In this document: piece after piece, positions 1 through 13,014 of the stretch
Numbering within the stretch: the first letter of the stretch is position 1
Layout of the letters: the number at the start of each line of letters is the position of its first letter
From: Aphis gossypii
Lineage: Eukaryota > Arthropoda > Insecta > Hemiptera > Aphididae
Direction of reading: 5' to 3'
Length of the DNA stretch: 64,000 bases
Assembly (NCBI RefSeq): GCF_020184175.1
Contig: NC_065531.1
Location: forward strand, 86,584,604-86,648,603
The notes under the pieces: model-generated
Databases searched by the model: none
Told to the model about the DNA's origin: nothing
Seen by the model: the letters and a program-made list of their open reading frames with translations, nothing else
Made by a program: the position numbers and the translations under genes

Positions 1-30
1 AATTAAAATGTTAATATTTCATTATTGCAG

Positions 31-2711
31 CTAAAGGCTTTATCCAATGCAAACAAAGTGATCCTAATTTTGATACATGTCTAATGACAGGAGTTCAAAG
101 TGCTATTCCTCATTTGGCAAAAGGTAAATATAAATACAATTAAATTATTGAACAATATGCTTTTTTTTTTTTGATTTTAAGTGAAATGATGAATATTGGT
201 TCTACAGTAATATGTACATAATTTATTCACTGAAATAGCTTTTTTTAACGCATTTAAAATAAAAAAATGCTTTAAATATGACGTGATGAAGCACTGTTTT
301 ATGCATTGAATATTAATATAATTTTGTATTTTTAATACACTGGGAACAGTGGTCAATATTATGCAAATTATGCCTATGTTTGGTAAATTTCTAAACGTAA
401 TTAATTTTCACGATGCTTATAAGATGCTTTAAAGAAATTAAATTATTTACAATTTGTTGATAAATTAAGAATTTTAAATGTATTTATTGATTTAAAAATA
501 CAAACGGTTTCGGGCGGTGATGTGCGTGAATGCGTAAAACTACTGTAGTACTAATTTATATTTTTCAATTTTTTTAGGTATAATAGGTACATACTTATAT
601 AATTAATCACTGTAGTATGACTAATATAATTTATAATTTAGGTGTTCCAAGTTTGGGAATTCTTAAAATGGATCCACTACGAATCGATAAATTGCTAATT
701 GATCAAGGTTCAGGGCCAGTTAGCATTAAATTGGATTTTAAAAATTTGGATATTGGTAACCTCAAATCCATTGTTATAGATAAAATTCAGTAAGTATTTT
801 TATTACTAAAATTGTGTTTTTAAAATTGTAGTTATATTTATCTATTGCAGTTTTAATCCAGAAGGTAATAATGTGGATATTGAGTTACATCCTTTAAAAC
901 CTATAGTTATGGATGGAGATTATGAAATATCTGGAAAAGTATTAATTCTTCCAATTGTAGGAAAGGGCAGATGTAAAATTAATATAGGTAATATTATAAT
1001 CAATAATTATGAAATAGATTATATTTTACTTTGTATTTATTACTTTTATAGATGTTTCAAATCTTATTGGTAATATTAAATTGAAAACAGTATTAAAGAA
1101 CGGAAACAAGCATTTGGAAATTGTAAATATATCATGGACATTCACAGCTTCAAAATTAAATTTAAAATTTGATAATTTGTTTAACGGAGACAAAGCTTTA
1201 GGTAATTTATGAGCTGCTTAACTATAGTTATTAGATTTTACAAGGTCAGGTTGTTAGAATTTATTTAGGATTTCCTATTACCGTATTTTACAATTTTTAT
1301 TAATTTAAACACAACACTATTAGGTGCATGATATTTAATGTAAACAGAGTGATTTTATAAAGTACAATTTTAATTTATTCGTACAATAAAAAATAATTAC
1401 ATAAAAATAAGAGATATTATCACTTTATGTTATAAATTTAAATACTTAGAAGCTAAAAATAATAAACGACAGTTAGTTATATCTTAATAAATATTTGTCT
1501 TATTTGATACTTGTAAAATTAAATTATCTGTAAAATATTTTGATTAGGTTTAATTCTTGCAATTTTATAAAACAATATACATTTTAATTATGTTTAAAGC
1601 TTGTAAATTTACTAACTCAAACTAAAATGAAGAAACACAATCATTTATTTATTGAAGAGATAAGTAGAAAATGTACTCCTGTAATCTGGGATTTATGTAT
1701 TATTTCAATATTTTCTTTTAATTCAGAAAAATAATAATTGTAAAATTATGAAGTATTTTTCAATTATGCTTGAAAGTATATAGTTTATACAGTAAATCAT
1801 CTACAACAAATTTCAAAATAATATTTTGAAAATTTTTCGAGATAAAAATAGAATTTAGAAATATTTATACTTATATTCATCCTATAGAATATAGATAGTT
1901 TGTAATAATAATATTAGTATAAATTCGAGGCAGATTTTTATTCCGATTCGTATTGACCGATACAATTATTATTATAAACAAACATAAATATAAATATTTT
2001 TTTTGTATGATACTCAATAAGCTTTAAATTAAAAATAATGTGTTTATTTATATTAGGTAATTTTATTTATTATTTTTAAACTCATAAAAACAAATAAGTT
2101 AAATTGTTGTCCAGTCTCTTTCTAACTTCAACTTACTATTTGTTTCTAAAATGTTAGAAAACTTTATTGTACATATGTTTAAGGAATTTTCAACAGATTT
2201 TTTTTGTTTTATGTAAATAAAGTAAACTTTTCTTAGATTAAGTACTTTTGTATAACTTAATAAATATTTAAATTATAAATTTAAATTAATTTTTTAAAAA
2301 TCTAAACAAATATTGCATGTTTATTTTAAAATCACTCTACTATCCTGGAAAATTTCAAAATAATACAATAGAACTTTTTCATTCTAAACCAGCAGTAGGG
2401 TATTTTTATACATAATACCTAATAACATATATAGATCTCGTTTTGTCGTGGAATAAAGAGTTTACACTTTACAATAGTCATTAGTCAATATTATCATCTA
2501 TTTATAATTTTAAAACTAAATATTTAAACGCGTTATTATAATATTTTAATATATTTCAGGAGATAACATGAACGTATTCTTAAACGAGAATTGGCGTGAA
2601 CTTTTAATTGAACTGAAGCCGGCTATTGAAGAGGTTTTTGGTACTGCCTTCAAAGAAATTGGTCAACAATTTTTTAACCGTATTCCGTTAGATCAAATAA
2701 TTTTACCTTAA
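31..2711 (+). CDS. Takeout/JHBP-domain secreted protein, copy A (5' end outside window)
   Basis: Five exons are visible: 31-123, 642-789, 851-987, 1052-1201 and 2560-2711 (stop TAA 2709-2711). All have AG/GT borders and phases that join without a stop, giving 226 residues. The first visible codon is split, so the signal-peptide exon must lie left of position 1. Family hallmarks are two N-terminal cysteines ten residues apart (FIQC...DTC), a 'DPLRID' strand, the central 'GDYEISGKV' and 'GKGRCKINI' strands, and the C-terminal 'GDNMNVFLNENW' followed by an amphipathic helix ending 'FFNRIPLDQ'. Known members are secreted carriers of hydrophobic ligands; the ligand here cannot be read. Exons match copy B (4542-7999) in length except exon 642-789, six bases longer than its counterpart. 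Very sure of the family; the function is by family only. Confidence -1.
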
Positions 2712-3352
2712 ATTTAGATGTTTTAGCACGTAGGTTTTTTTTATCATTATTTATGGTAAATATATTTTTACAGTTTACAATTATTGATAAGCATAAACGT
2801 TTTATGGATATTATTTCGGTAAAACGGGTATCTATATTATTTATTGTACAATTTATAATCAATATAATGAGTGATTGATTAATATAAATACATATTAAAA
2901 TGTATTTTAGAGATTTTATGTAATTATATGTAATGTTACCACTACAGGTTTAAATTTAATTATTTACAATACAGTTAATTAAAAAAACATATAATATTAT
3001 TTTGAGTTTTATTTTATGCACACTCCATTATTTTAGATATCTAAATATAATTTATTCAATTTATACAACGAATTTACTTAGAACTAAAAGGTAAATTTAG
3101 TTATTTATTTTATGAAAATTAATTAGGCAGTTACTTAATAATTAAATAGGAATATTTTGTTACCATAATCAATTTTTTTTTCTACGTTTTATACTGAAAA
3201 ATGATTAATTATTGTATTCATAAATGTACCAATAAAAATAAACAATTATACCTACTACAGTGCAATAAAATATATATATATACATTATACATGTATTATA
3301 TAAATTAGAGGAAATTATACAAGGATATGAGACATGTTACATTTTAGTTATG
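2712..3352. other. Intergenic, no gene seen
   Basis: A+T-rich sequence downstream of copy A, which must hold its 3' UTR. No strong AATAAA lies close to the stop; weaker AATATA-like words occur near 2875. No coding frame with plausible splice sites was found. Confidence -1.
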
Positions 3353-3360
3353 TCAAAAAT

Positions 3361-3619
3361 CAGTGGCGTATTTATGGGGGGGGGGGAGTCCTGGGGTACT
3401 TGACCCCTAGTGGAAAAAAATCGATACATATTCCTGCAGTATAGTTAAGTTATAAGTATAGAAATTGGTATTCTGTGTATTCTGACGACGGTTTTCAAGT
3501 TACGGCTAAATATAATGTGTAATAAAGGCAATAGGTATATAGGTATCATAGTTTATATTAATTATTTAATTATGTATAAACTGTGGACTTCCGCAGAAAT
3601 TTTTGAAAATAAGCCACTG
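3361..3619. mobile_element. hAT-like MITE, 259 bp, with 8-bp target duplication
   Basis: The left end reads CAGTGGCGTATTTATG and the reverse complement of the right end reads CAGTGGCTTATTTTC, so the terminal inverted repeat begins CAGTGGC. The flanking 8-mers are TCAAAAAT (3353-3360) and TCAACAAT (3620-3627), seven of eight identical, as expected for the 8-bp duplication made by hAT transposases. An 11-G run follows the left end at 3376-3386. There is no coding capacity, so it is non-autonomous. It sits between the two takeout genes. Confidence -1.
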
Positions 3620-3627
3620 TCAACAAT

Positions 3628-4461
3628 GATTATAATTTTTTTGTGGGAACTGGGAATTTTAGATATTTATTGAGACTTGTAGGTTTTTAACAATTATTAG
3701 ATTTTGCAGGAAAGTTAGTTTATTGTATGACATGTTTTATAAAAAAAATTCGGTTTCATCATGAATAGTGTAGTTTTTCATTTCAAGTCTCAAATTTTTG
3801 TGTAAATATATACATAATGCCATTATTTAATTAAGTAAGTTAGTTAAAAATAAAAAAATAACTTTAGTCAATAAAACGTCACTCTCTAAAATAATTTGTA
3901 GAATAATCAAAGTGTAATTATCCATTTTGAACGGATCAAGACGTATGCCCATTTTTCAATAATAAAAAAATATGAATACAATATTTTTATTTATTTATAT
4001 TTAGTATATATTTTAATGTATTAAGTGTTGATTAGCATATGTATTTCTATAAAAAAAAAAAACTAGAATACTTATATAATATATCGGAATGAGGAGTTTT
4101 ATAGGATAATTAAAGTTAAAAAGATAAAAAAAAAGTATAATATTAATAATGCACATAATATTATATAATACAGATTGCTATTAAATAAGTATATACCTTG
4201 CATAAAATAGGTGTGTTCAAAATGATTAATGGTATTTGTCATATTATTATTATTTATTTGATTGTTCTAAAAATGTACTAACATCTTGTTATACTTGTTT
4301 TTTGACTAATATTTTTTGTAACACATTCATATTCAGTAAACAGAATAACAGTAGGGATTGAAGGCTATGTTAGCTGTTAGGGTTATAGAGGTGAATGGAA
4401 TTATCTTTTTCTTTAATCGTCTGGCTAATGTCTTTCAGTTAAAACTACACAAGATTACCTG
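3628..4461. other. Intergenic between the two takeout genes
   Basis: A+T-rich with homopolymer runs. I see no gene. The last hundred bases before 4542 are the likely promoter region of copy B. Confidence -1.
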
Positions 4462-4496
4462 TAAAAACGGATTCCTAAAGTGCATTAGGATTCAGT
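4462..4496 (+). promoter_or_regulatory. Possible core promoter of takeout copy B
   Basis: TAAAAAC at 4462-4468 is TATA-like. It lies about 30 bases before TCAGT at 4492-4496, the arthropod initiator consensus. Starting at the A of TCAGT would give a 5' UTR of about 48 nt before the ATG at 4542. The match is short and the region A+T-rich, so chance is possible. Confidence -1.
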
Positions 4497-4541
4497 TTCG
4501 ATAAATTAATTTTGTAATCTTGCACATAAAAATTATACAAA

Positions 4542-7500
4542 ATGACTAATATGGCTTCTTTTATCGTAAAGTTTGTTTGTTGTCTTACGTACATTTTCGT
4601 TGGAACCATACACGCCGCCCCTTCAACAAAATTGGGTAAGTGAAAAATAATCTATAAATAATTTTAACTTATAAATGGGTTTTTAAATATCACTATGATT
4701 AATTATTTAATTTTAAGACTGTTTAAAATGTAATTACTAAAATAGAAATATTCAAATTTTAAAATGCGTATTATTCATACGAAATTAGAATAGTGAAAAA
4801 AGTAGACACGTATAAATTAGTAATATTATATTTAGATTCATAACTAAAATATTCAAGACGTAAAATTACTTTTACTATAAGTATTTAACAAAAAAAAAAA
4901 ATTTAAAAGTAAAATTTAAATTTAAAAAATTTTAAGTTCCAATGTATAATTTATGTCAATTTCATTTTATTTTTTATTTATTTTTTAAATTCTAATTTGT
5001 TTTTAAGTATTGATGTTAATATTTTTTAAAGTATAAACTTGCATATTATATCGACATCGTCTAGTTGTAGTTTGGATTGTGCTGATTTTAAAATGCTGAA
5101 TAATATTGTTATAAACTTAGTAATCATTAATATTAATATTACTAAACTTTTTTTTTATACCATTGATATTGAAAAAAGCAAATAAATTTCTAAGATGAAT
5201 TTTTAAACATTACTTTATATTAGTATCTTTATTTATACAAAATTAATAATAGAAAACATTAAAAAACATTTCTAACATGATACAAAATTATAGAATATTA
5301 AAAAATTTACAATTTCATTTATTGTGAAATTTATATACATCCCACAAATCACAACATCGCCAATATTGAACTTTCGCAGTGTAACACAATAATTGTACAT
5401 TATTAATAATTAATAATGTACAATAGAACAAAAAAAAAAAAATAAAACTTTACAATTGTATTAATTTTTGATATTTGATTTTTAGAAGTTTAAAAAGTCA
5501 CTTTTTTAATATACAAAAAAGGTGATTTTGTAATTTTTTTGTATCATATTATAGACTGGAAAAAATATAATTTATACGTTTGTTAGGTAAATTTTAGAAT
5601 ATGATTTATATTTAAAGATATTATTCATCGTTTTTTTCGTTATGACCATTATGTATAAGTTAGAATAATTAAATAATATTATGCTATGTAAAACATTTGA
5701 AGATTTGAAATATAAAAATCTAAAAAGATGTACCTACTTAAATTATCATCTTAAGGAAGTTTAAAATCGTTTTTTGATCCTTGATGCTCTATTCAAGATC
5801 CCGTGAGTAAATCTCTGACTGTGCTTCTGTCTTACCGGAAAACCATTTATTACTTAGAGTGATGTCTCTAGACCGGTTCGAGCATTATTTTTTCAATGTC
5901 TATGTCAATAAATATATATATATATATATAAATTTGTTTTATTATGGAACCAGTAACTATTATGCTTAGAGCGGCCTTCACATTTTAAAATTAAAATTAT
6001 TAAAAGTAATATATACTGATACTGTTAAAATAATATAATTTAAAAACATTCTTTTCAAGTTTATTCCATGTTTTTATTTTATTAAAAAATGTTGAATGAC
6101 TTACAATTACATGGTCACAACTTAACCATGGCTACTTATTTCTATACAATTACAACAACTTTACTTGAATATTAAATTATATAAAAAATTGTTCATGAGT
6201 TTAAACTAAAAAGAATAATACACATAACTATGGTCAAATTAACTATTTTTTTTATTTATTAAAAAAAAAAAAAAAAATAATACTGGAATTAAAAAAAAAA
6301 AAATTGAAATAAAGTTTATGAAATTGTATTATGCTACATATTATGTCTATAATATTACTTAAGTAGTTTATATTATTTACCATGACACAATAATATTGTG
6401 ATTATGGTGTAACATTTACTTAACAAATCATATAATATTTATTAAAAACTTCTAATAAAAATGTGCTTTTTGAATTTATATCATGTATTATTGTAATTTT
6501 TTTTTAGCAAAAGGTTTTGTGCAATGCAAATTAAGTGATCCGGCTATAAGCGAATGTATGAGAAATGAGTTACAGCGGGCTACTCCTTATTTGTCAAAAG
6601 GTAAAACCAATCTAAAACATTTTAATCAATATTTTGTATTAATTGTATGATATATTATATTTTTAGGTATTCCGAGTCTCGGATTACTTCCGACGGATCC
6701 ACTGAGAATCAGTTCATTAACAATAGATAAGGGTATAGGAGGTGTAAATCTGAAGTTTAAAGATCTAGATATTTTAAACATGAGATCAACAATTATCAAG
6801 GATTTGACGTAAATAATATAATTACATTTTTTTTTGACAAATTTAATATTCATATATTATTATAGATTTGATCCGAAGAATTTTACACTAAATGTTGCTA
6901 TTGTCGTCCAAAAACCAATTATATTAGAAGGTCAATATGAAACAAATGGTAGAGTAATAATTTTGCCCATTAATGGAAATGGAACATGTAGATTTACTTT
7001 AGGTAATTTAAAATTGTTAAATATTTTGGTGTATAATAATTGTTTATGGCTTTTGACAATTCTACAAGAAATATAAAACTAATAACACGTTGTTTTTATT
7101 TTTAGACAATTACAAATCGTTTAGTGTTGTTAAAATGAAGCCAGTACTTAAAAATGGCATTACACATTTAGAAGTTAAAAGTTTAGATTTTAAGTTTACA
7201 ACTTCAAAAATGCATTTAATAATGAATAATTTATTTAACGGAGACAAAATTCTTGGTGAGTATACTTTTTATAAGATAAACAGTTCTGTAAATTTGTTAA
7301 ATAGAATTCATTATATTCAATATAATACTGAAATAATATAATATAATATTTTTATAATAATTTAATATTTAACTGAGATAAATCGTGTTATTACGAAAAA
7401 GTGTATAATAATGCATTAAATATAATGCTTTAAAAAAAATTATATTTCCGTAGAACGACGAAAGTATTGAGATTTAAATATTTTACTATTAATAAATATG

Positions 7501-7999
7501 TTGGTTACCATATAAAAGAAGTATATAATTAAAGGAAATAGACGCAATTAGTATTTAAATAATATGATTATGATTTAAATAAATTGATAGATATCTTTTT
7601 GATTGAACCAAAAAATAATGCTGGCAATTTGGAATATGCAAACCAACCCACAGGACATACGTACAACGTAATGAAAGACGTGCATTAATTTAATTATTTG
7701 TATAAATTGATCATAAACTAATTTAAAAAAATGTACTATAACCATTGATAGCTTAGTATAAAATCCAATTCCATTCGTCAATTCTATTTTATATAATATG
7801 TTTAGCAAATTTTAATTTATTTGTTGTTAACACTTTTTATGATGCAGGTGACAACATGAACTTATTTTTAAACGAGAATTGGATGGAACTGTTAAACGAT
7901 ATGCAACCAGCTTTTGAAAAAGCGTTGAGTGTTGCTTTTATTTCGATCGCGCAAGAATTCTTTAATAGGATTCCATTAAATCAAATTTTTATAGATTAA
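4542..7999 (+). CDS. Takeout/JHBP-domain secreted protein, copy B (complete)
   Basis: Six exons: 4542-4635, 6508-6600, 6667-6808, 6866-7002, 7106-7255 and 7848-7999 (stop 7997-7999). They total 768 nt, or 255 aa, the usual length for takeout proteins. The start was chosen because exon 1 encodes a signal peptide (MTNMASFIVKFVCCLTYIFV, cleavage probably near HAA, residues 24-26). The mature part starts KGFVQC, with cysteines 38 and 48 likely forming the family's N-terminal disulfide. 'GQYETNGRV', 'GNGTCRF' and the C-terminal 'GDNMNLFLNENW...FFNRIPLNQ' follow. The protein should be secreted and bind a hydrophobic ligand through the elongated alpha-wrap barrel known for the family. The first intron is 1.9 kb; the others are 57-592 bp. 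It is a tandem duplicate of copy A in the same orientation. A poly(A) signal lies at 8035. Confidence in the exon model is high; the ligand is unknown. Confidence -1.
5911..5932. repeat. (TA)n microsatellite in intron 1 of takeout copy B
   Basis: About ten uninterrupted TA units within the 1.9-kb first intron. No function is implied. Confidence -1.
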
Positions 8000-8034
8000 A
8001 TATAATTTTAATACACATCATATTATTTTTGTAT

Positions 8035-8040
8035 AATAAA
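8035..8040 (+). terminator. Poly(A) signal of takeout copy B
   Basis: AATAAA lies 36 nt after the stop codon of copy B. It is the first canonical signal downstream and at a plausible distance; more AATAAA words follow near 8310-8325. Confidence -1.
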
Positions 8041-10761
8041 TTATTTGTAAATAATCATTATATATTAAACTGCAGTAATCTTAATTTAAAAATAAGTTAA
8101 AAAATTACTGTGTAATTGAATAATAATTTTAAGTACATTTTTATAAGTGTTATTCAAGTTATTCTAACTGAATGATATCACTCCTAGCTTTGTAAATTAA
8201 ACTTGTAATTTTTAATTATGTAAATAATGTTGTAAATTTTTAATTCTTATATATAATATGTATTACATTTTAAATAATTTGGCGTTGGTTTTTATAAAAA
8301 CAATATTTTCAATAAACAATAAAATCATTAAGTGTAATGTAATGATTACTGAATTATAATGTAATAGACATATTTTATATAGATAAATAGATTACATTTT
8401 TTTTTTTTTTTGTATTTTACAAATACAAGTAATTGTCATAACTATATTATTGTACCGTTTATCTGAATGATAAATTAATAATTAACATTATGTTAACCAG
8501 TATATAATATAAACTGGTAGTGAACACGCTTATATAATATATATATTACATCATGATGATCGTGCAGTCTGGTGTTCAGTGTTCACCTTAACACTGCAAA
8601 CAACATATTAATTAATAAGTAATGGTGACCATCACACTATACCGCGGAAACACCTTGACGGTTATCTGAACATTTTTTTTTCACAATTCTAATTCTATAC
8701 AATTATACTGGGTGATTCATATTGAATAACAATCATTATTTCAAAGCATATGAATGTTTTTTTATACATAAAACAAATCTAACAAATCTATTACTACGTT
8801 ATATTATATTATTAATTTTTAAAATGTGAAAATAATTTGTAACTTTTATCGGGTCATAAACTCATAAGCATAACCCATAGTCAGTTATTGACTTGAATTC
8901 AGAATTGTTAGTTTTTGTGGAAATGAGAAATTGAAAAAAATGTTTGTTTATTATACTGATTGTCGTCACAAATTTGTATGCGTATATTATGTAAATTGAA
9001 TGTGTGAGAATGGTATAATCACCGATCTAGTTAAACATGATATTTTTAATTCGGTTTAGCGATCAAAAAAATTGATTTTCAATCAATAAACATGTCATAA
9101 TTTAATATTTATATAAAGTTATGAAATATTGATAATGATTCTTTTATCAAACAACACTCATTATTTCGAATTCTATTGATGTATGAAAAAAAAAAAAATT
9201 TAACTACTTAATTTTCAGTCAAAACACCTTTTTTTAAAAGTATTTAAAGATTAGGTGAGCAATGAGCATATTTTGATAAGGTGCGGAGAAACTTAATATG
9301 AATGACCTGGATTTTGGTTCCAAGTTACCTCTTTAAATAGTAACAACAAGACTAGATTTCAAATCCATAGGTAGAGGCACATAAACAGTTTTAACACATA
9401 GATAAGAATTTACATTTTAATACTTTTAAACGAATACTCAAGTATTAAAACACTGCTGTAAAACTATCAAATACATTTTTCACTTTGCTCAGAATCTAAA
9501 ATGATTATTTTATTTAAATTCGTTACTTAATTATAAAATTTGTAAATAATCTTTCTGTATACTCATATTACCTAGTTTTATTGATAAATGTATATGTTTG
9601 ACATTTTACGCGTAACCTTAATCTATAGCACTTTTTTGTTTTAAAATTGGTTATCATGTACGAGCACAAAACAATTAATGATTCATGTCAACTATTTATC
9701 ACAGCTATTATACATAGTTTGTTGGACGTTTTGTGTAAATCATTTGAAAAAAATACCAGAACAATGGAACAAAAATTATTAGCATGAATGATATAATCTC
9801 TCTACACAACAAGTTTTTGCATTGAGTGTCAATCTGTACTCAATTGTTGACGTCAATTATACATAAAAGTGTATGTACCTTAAAATTTGTGGAATATTAC
9901 AGTACGTCAGAAAAAAACATACAAATTACATATCTATGGTATAAATTAAATTAATTGAAGATTATTTTTTTATTGTTTTTGTTTTGTGATCAATCAAGTT
10001 TTTGAGTGCAATTGAAATCTTTAGTAGAACAACATTGATTTTGAATGGTAGGTAATTAATATTATTTTAATTTTCAATTAAAGGTATGTGATGCTTAAAA
10101 CAGTACCTACCCTAACTCGACTTAAAATAATGCTGTTGGACATTATTTTACTTTGAAAAGTTGTGTATGTAATCACATACGTATTTATAGTTCCATATAA
10201 AGGAATACAAAAAAATCGAATAAATTAGTTGAGGTACTCATGTATATCGATTGACATAAAAAAATAATAATGAACAAAGGGTTTTCGAAAAACAAGAAAC
10301 AATTGATTGCATAAATGAGTGCGTATGAATTGAACTAATTAATAAAAACTCGTCTGATTTAACAAACAATATAAATTAAGAGGAAATCGGATCGAATGTA
10401 GTATTCAATGTATTTTAATTACATTTATATAAATTAAGAGATGTAATCCAAAAATCCCCCCCCCAAATTACACATTGTTATAGTATTTTATTTTATGTTT
10501 ATGTATTTGTACAAAATTCAAAGAAAGGCTGAAATTAACAAAGTAATGTATTATAGATTGAAGTATGGACCATAATAATATAGCTATATTTAACAAGATA
10601 TTGTGTATAGACAAATACCTACGAGTTTATTATACAATTTAAAAATAATATATTAAAAAAATAAAATAAAATTTTTAATTTAACATTATTATAAAATATT
10701 ATGAACGCATTGTACGAGTATGCTATAGTAGTACTTCCTATAAACATACATTTTTATACAG
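8041..10761. other. Intergenic, no gene seen
   Basis: A+T-rich sequence with homopolymer tracts, for example T runs at 8398-8411 and a C run near 10456. No exon with matching splice phases was recognised on either strand. Confidence -1.
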
Positions 10762-11062
10762 ATTCATAGTAGAAGAATATTATCCTTCCCACCGGGTTCC
10801 AAGATATGGCCAAGTCTGTAAGTTTTCGCACTCTGATACATTTTAATCATTATATTTATATATCGTACGGTATGAGGTGTGGTGAGTTCCAATAACATCG
10901 AAGATTTCAAGCATCGATGTTGCCGTGAGCAGTTGGCAGTGTATACAATACGAAATATAATATTGGTTGGCATACAGAATCTGATTTGATACTGAACGTC
11001 GATTTCAAACGTTTTGCCCTGTCTCCAAAAGATGTCGTTAGAGTGTACGATAATTTGCGTAG
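10762..11062 (+). other. Coding-like island of unknown identity
   Basis: This island is GC-richer than its surroundings. On the plus strand, 10762-10817 is open between an acceptor (tttttatacag) and a strong donor (GTAAGT), reading ...EEYYPSHRVPRYGQV. A second open block at 10940-11062, flanked by cag and ag|GTATCG, reads ...GWHTESDLILNVDFKR followed by FALSPKDVVRVYDNL. The phases of the two blocks do not join (1 against 2). The minus strand is also open for much of this stretch (stop near 10764). I do not recognise a family. It could be a decayed gene, exons of an unmodelled gene, or old transposon coding sequence. Confidence -1.
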
Positions 11063-11670
11063 GTATCGTTTACTACATACTACATGAAATACGTTCGTTG
11101 TACCTCATATTATATTTATTTTGAATTTGTCTGGCTTAATCGATGATGATGTAGTTAATGATAAATACAATATTTGATGAAGTGTCCGTTTCTTATTATG
11201 TTGATCCGAAAAGTGCATTTAACTTAATAAGAAAAATATTGCAGCAACGAATTCGTATAATTTTTACGCACAGGTGCTATTTTATTTGTCACCTACCCCA
11301 GCTATATCTTGCACGTATAATTTATAAACAGAAATTTATTATTGTAGAGAGTAAAAAATAATTTTATACATATAATGTTATATGTGAGTATACGAAGGGA
11401 GAGGTTTGAATATTACATAAACAATTTATTATCAAGGAACATCTTCACAAGTCATAACACTCAAGTACATACTCAGTGCTTTTAAATTTAGCTACCACGG
11501 TTCACGTTTCATGTGTGATATAATACTTGCGATCGAGTATTATCCTAACCATCCTTTCATCGTTAGTCAGACGTGCCGTTAAAGAACATTTTTGTGTCCG
11601 TTGTGTCATTTAATTGTCTATTAAACTGTTTTCACATCGTTCGTGAGTGGATTACTATTAGTTCAATGCA

Positions 11671-11787
11671 ATGAAATTCCAACAAAACGAGTTATTTATA
11701 TTATGCATATTTCTGAGTCTCGTAATTTCCAGTATGATTAAATGCATCTTACATTTTTCCAGTAAATACCAAAGCCAATATAAATAA
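11671..11787 (+). other. Short ORF with a signal-peptide-like N-terminus
   Basis: Thirty-eight codons beginning MKFQQNELFILCIFLSLVIS. A basic/polar start followed by a hydrophobic core resembles a secretion signal. Upstream, 11540-11670 is less A+T-rich than average. A GTATGA donor inside the ORF after CCA could splice it to later exons, but I found no matching downstream exon. It may be the first exon of an unrecognised secreted protein, or chance. Confidence -1.
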
Positions 11788-12241
11788 GACACGGACAGCG
11801 TATACAAATAATAACTATAGTTATACGTCACTCATATTCTCCATTGCATAAAGTTCCTTGGAGGAAAATAATATATCATGTTATATTACGTTTTCACAAG
11901 AGTTTTTACCGTTATTTAGAATTTATGAATATTGTATAAGTACACATGTTCATAACATTTGCTTACCACTGTCAGTTTATTTGATTTTTTGAAAAATCTA
12001 GTCTTTGCTGATATAGAAAGAATTATATCAATATAAATGGTTATGTGAAAGAGTCATACTCGAGTCCGGCCCCTCACCACCGAGTATAAAACACACCACT
12101 TGACGCAGAATAATCTTACACAAACCATCATATGAGTACAACATTGCAGATTTTAATGAATATATCAATATTAATAACTCATCATTACTATAATTGATGA
12201 TCAGGAAAAAGTGTACTTCACGTATTAATATTTAATATTAC

Positions 12242-12354
12242 CTAGTTGAAATACGAAAGAAAAGTACATAGCTCTTGCAATGGCTTCATATTGTGAACCC
12301 TGGGGTATTAAACGTTGCACATTAAACATTGAAATAACCACTATCACTTTTTTT
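12242..12354 (-). other. Exon-like coding island, minus strand
   Basis: A 113-nt block between an acceptor (ACTAG at 12355-12359) and a donor (CTAG|GTAATAT). It reads ...ISMFNVQRLIPQGSQYEAIA, then RAMYFSFVFQLG. Codon choice and composition stand out from the flanks. It faintly recalls the multi-pass acyltransferase part of nose-resistant-to-fluoxetine proteins, but this is memory-based and unproven, and I found no partner exons. It is probably a relic or an isolated exon. Confidence -1.
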
Positions 12355-12593
12355 CTAGTAATGATAATAAAATAAAGTATAATAATGAAAATACGTATAA
12401 TGTATATCTGCAAATTTATTTTCTTAATAACCTACAAATTGTAAATTATTTAAAAACACTCAACTTATTATATGATTTCTATGTAAAATGGTGAATAAAA
12501 TAGTACCAAAACTTGTATATAAAAGATGTAACATTACAAGATAGTTTAGTATATTAGTTAAAATTAAACTTGAAAGTTTTGGGTATCAAAATC

Positions 12594-12660
12594 AATGGCG
12601 TATTTATGGTGGTTTGAGATACATGGGTCCAGATTCCCCTTCCATCCATAGGTATTGATA
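12594..12660. repeat. Fragment of a hAT-like MITE end
   Basis: The words CAATGGCGTATTTATGG and a following G-rich, 'gggtcc' stretch resemble the left end of the element at 3361 (CAGTGGCGTATTTATGG). No right end or target duplication was found, so this is a truncated copy at best. Confidence -1.
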
Positions 12661-13014
12661 TCCATTCAACCATGTTGGACTTTATTTTACGTGATTAAAA
12701 ATAGCCAGCTATAACACATATGTCATATATATTTTCTTTATTCATTTGTGTAAAAATTATTCTTACACCTTTCTACCATAATGTTTGTATATTTATAAGT
12801 GACTTAAAATTTATATTAATAAGTTTATATAATTTTATTTCATTATACATTATCTGTATTTTAAATTATTTATTACTAATATATGAGTATCATCACTATT
12901 TAATAAATTGAATGTCAATTAAAGAATATCAACAATTTGAGAACTCCTCATTACAGAACATTTGTTGAAGAAAACATTTTTTTTTTCATAATTTACTATC
13001 TTATATACATATAT

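Noticed and set aside
873..1073. A standalone 66-codon ORF
   Set aside because: It is an exon of takeout copy A running into its intron, not a separate gene.
5790..5895. Possible tRNA-derived SINE (GGTTCGAGC resembling a B box)
   Set aside because: The bases after the motif do not complete the B box and no matching A box or cloverleaf could be drawn.
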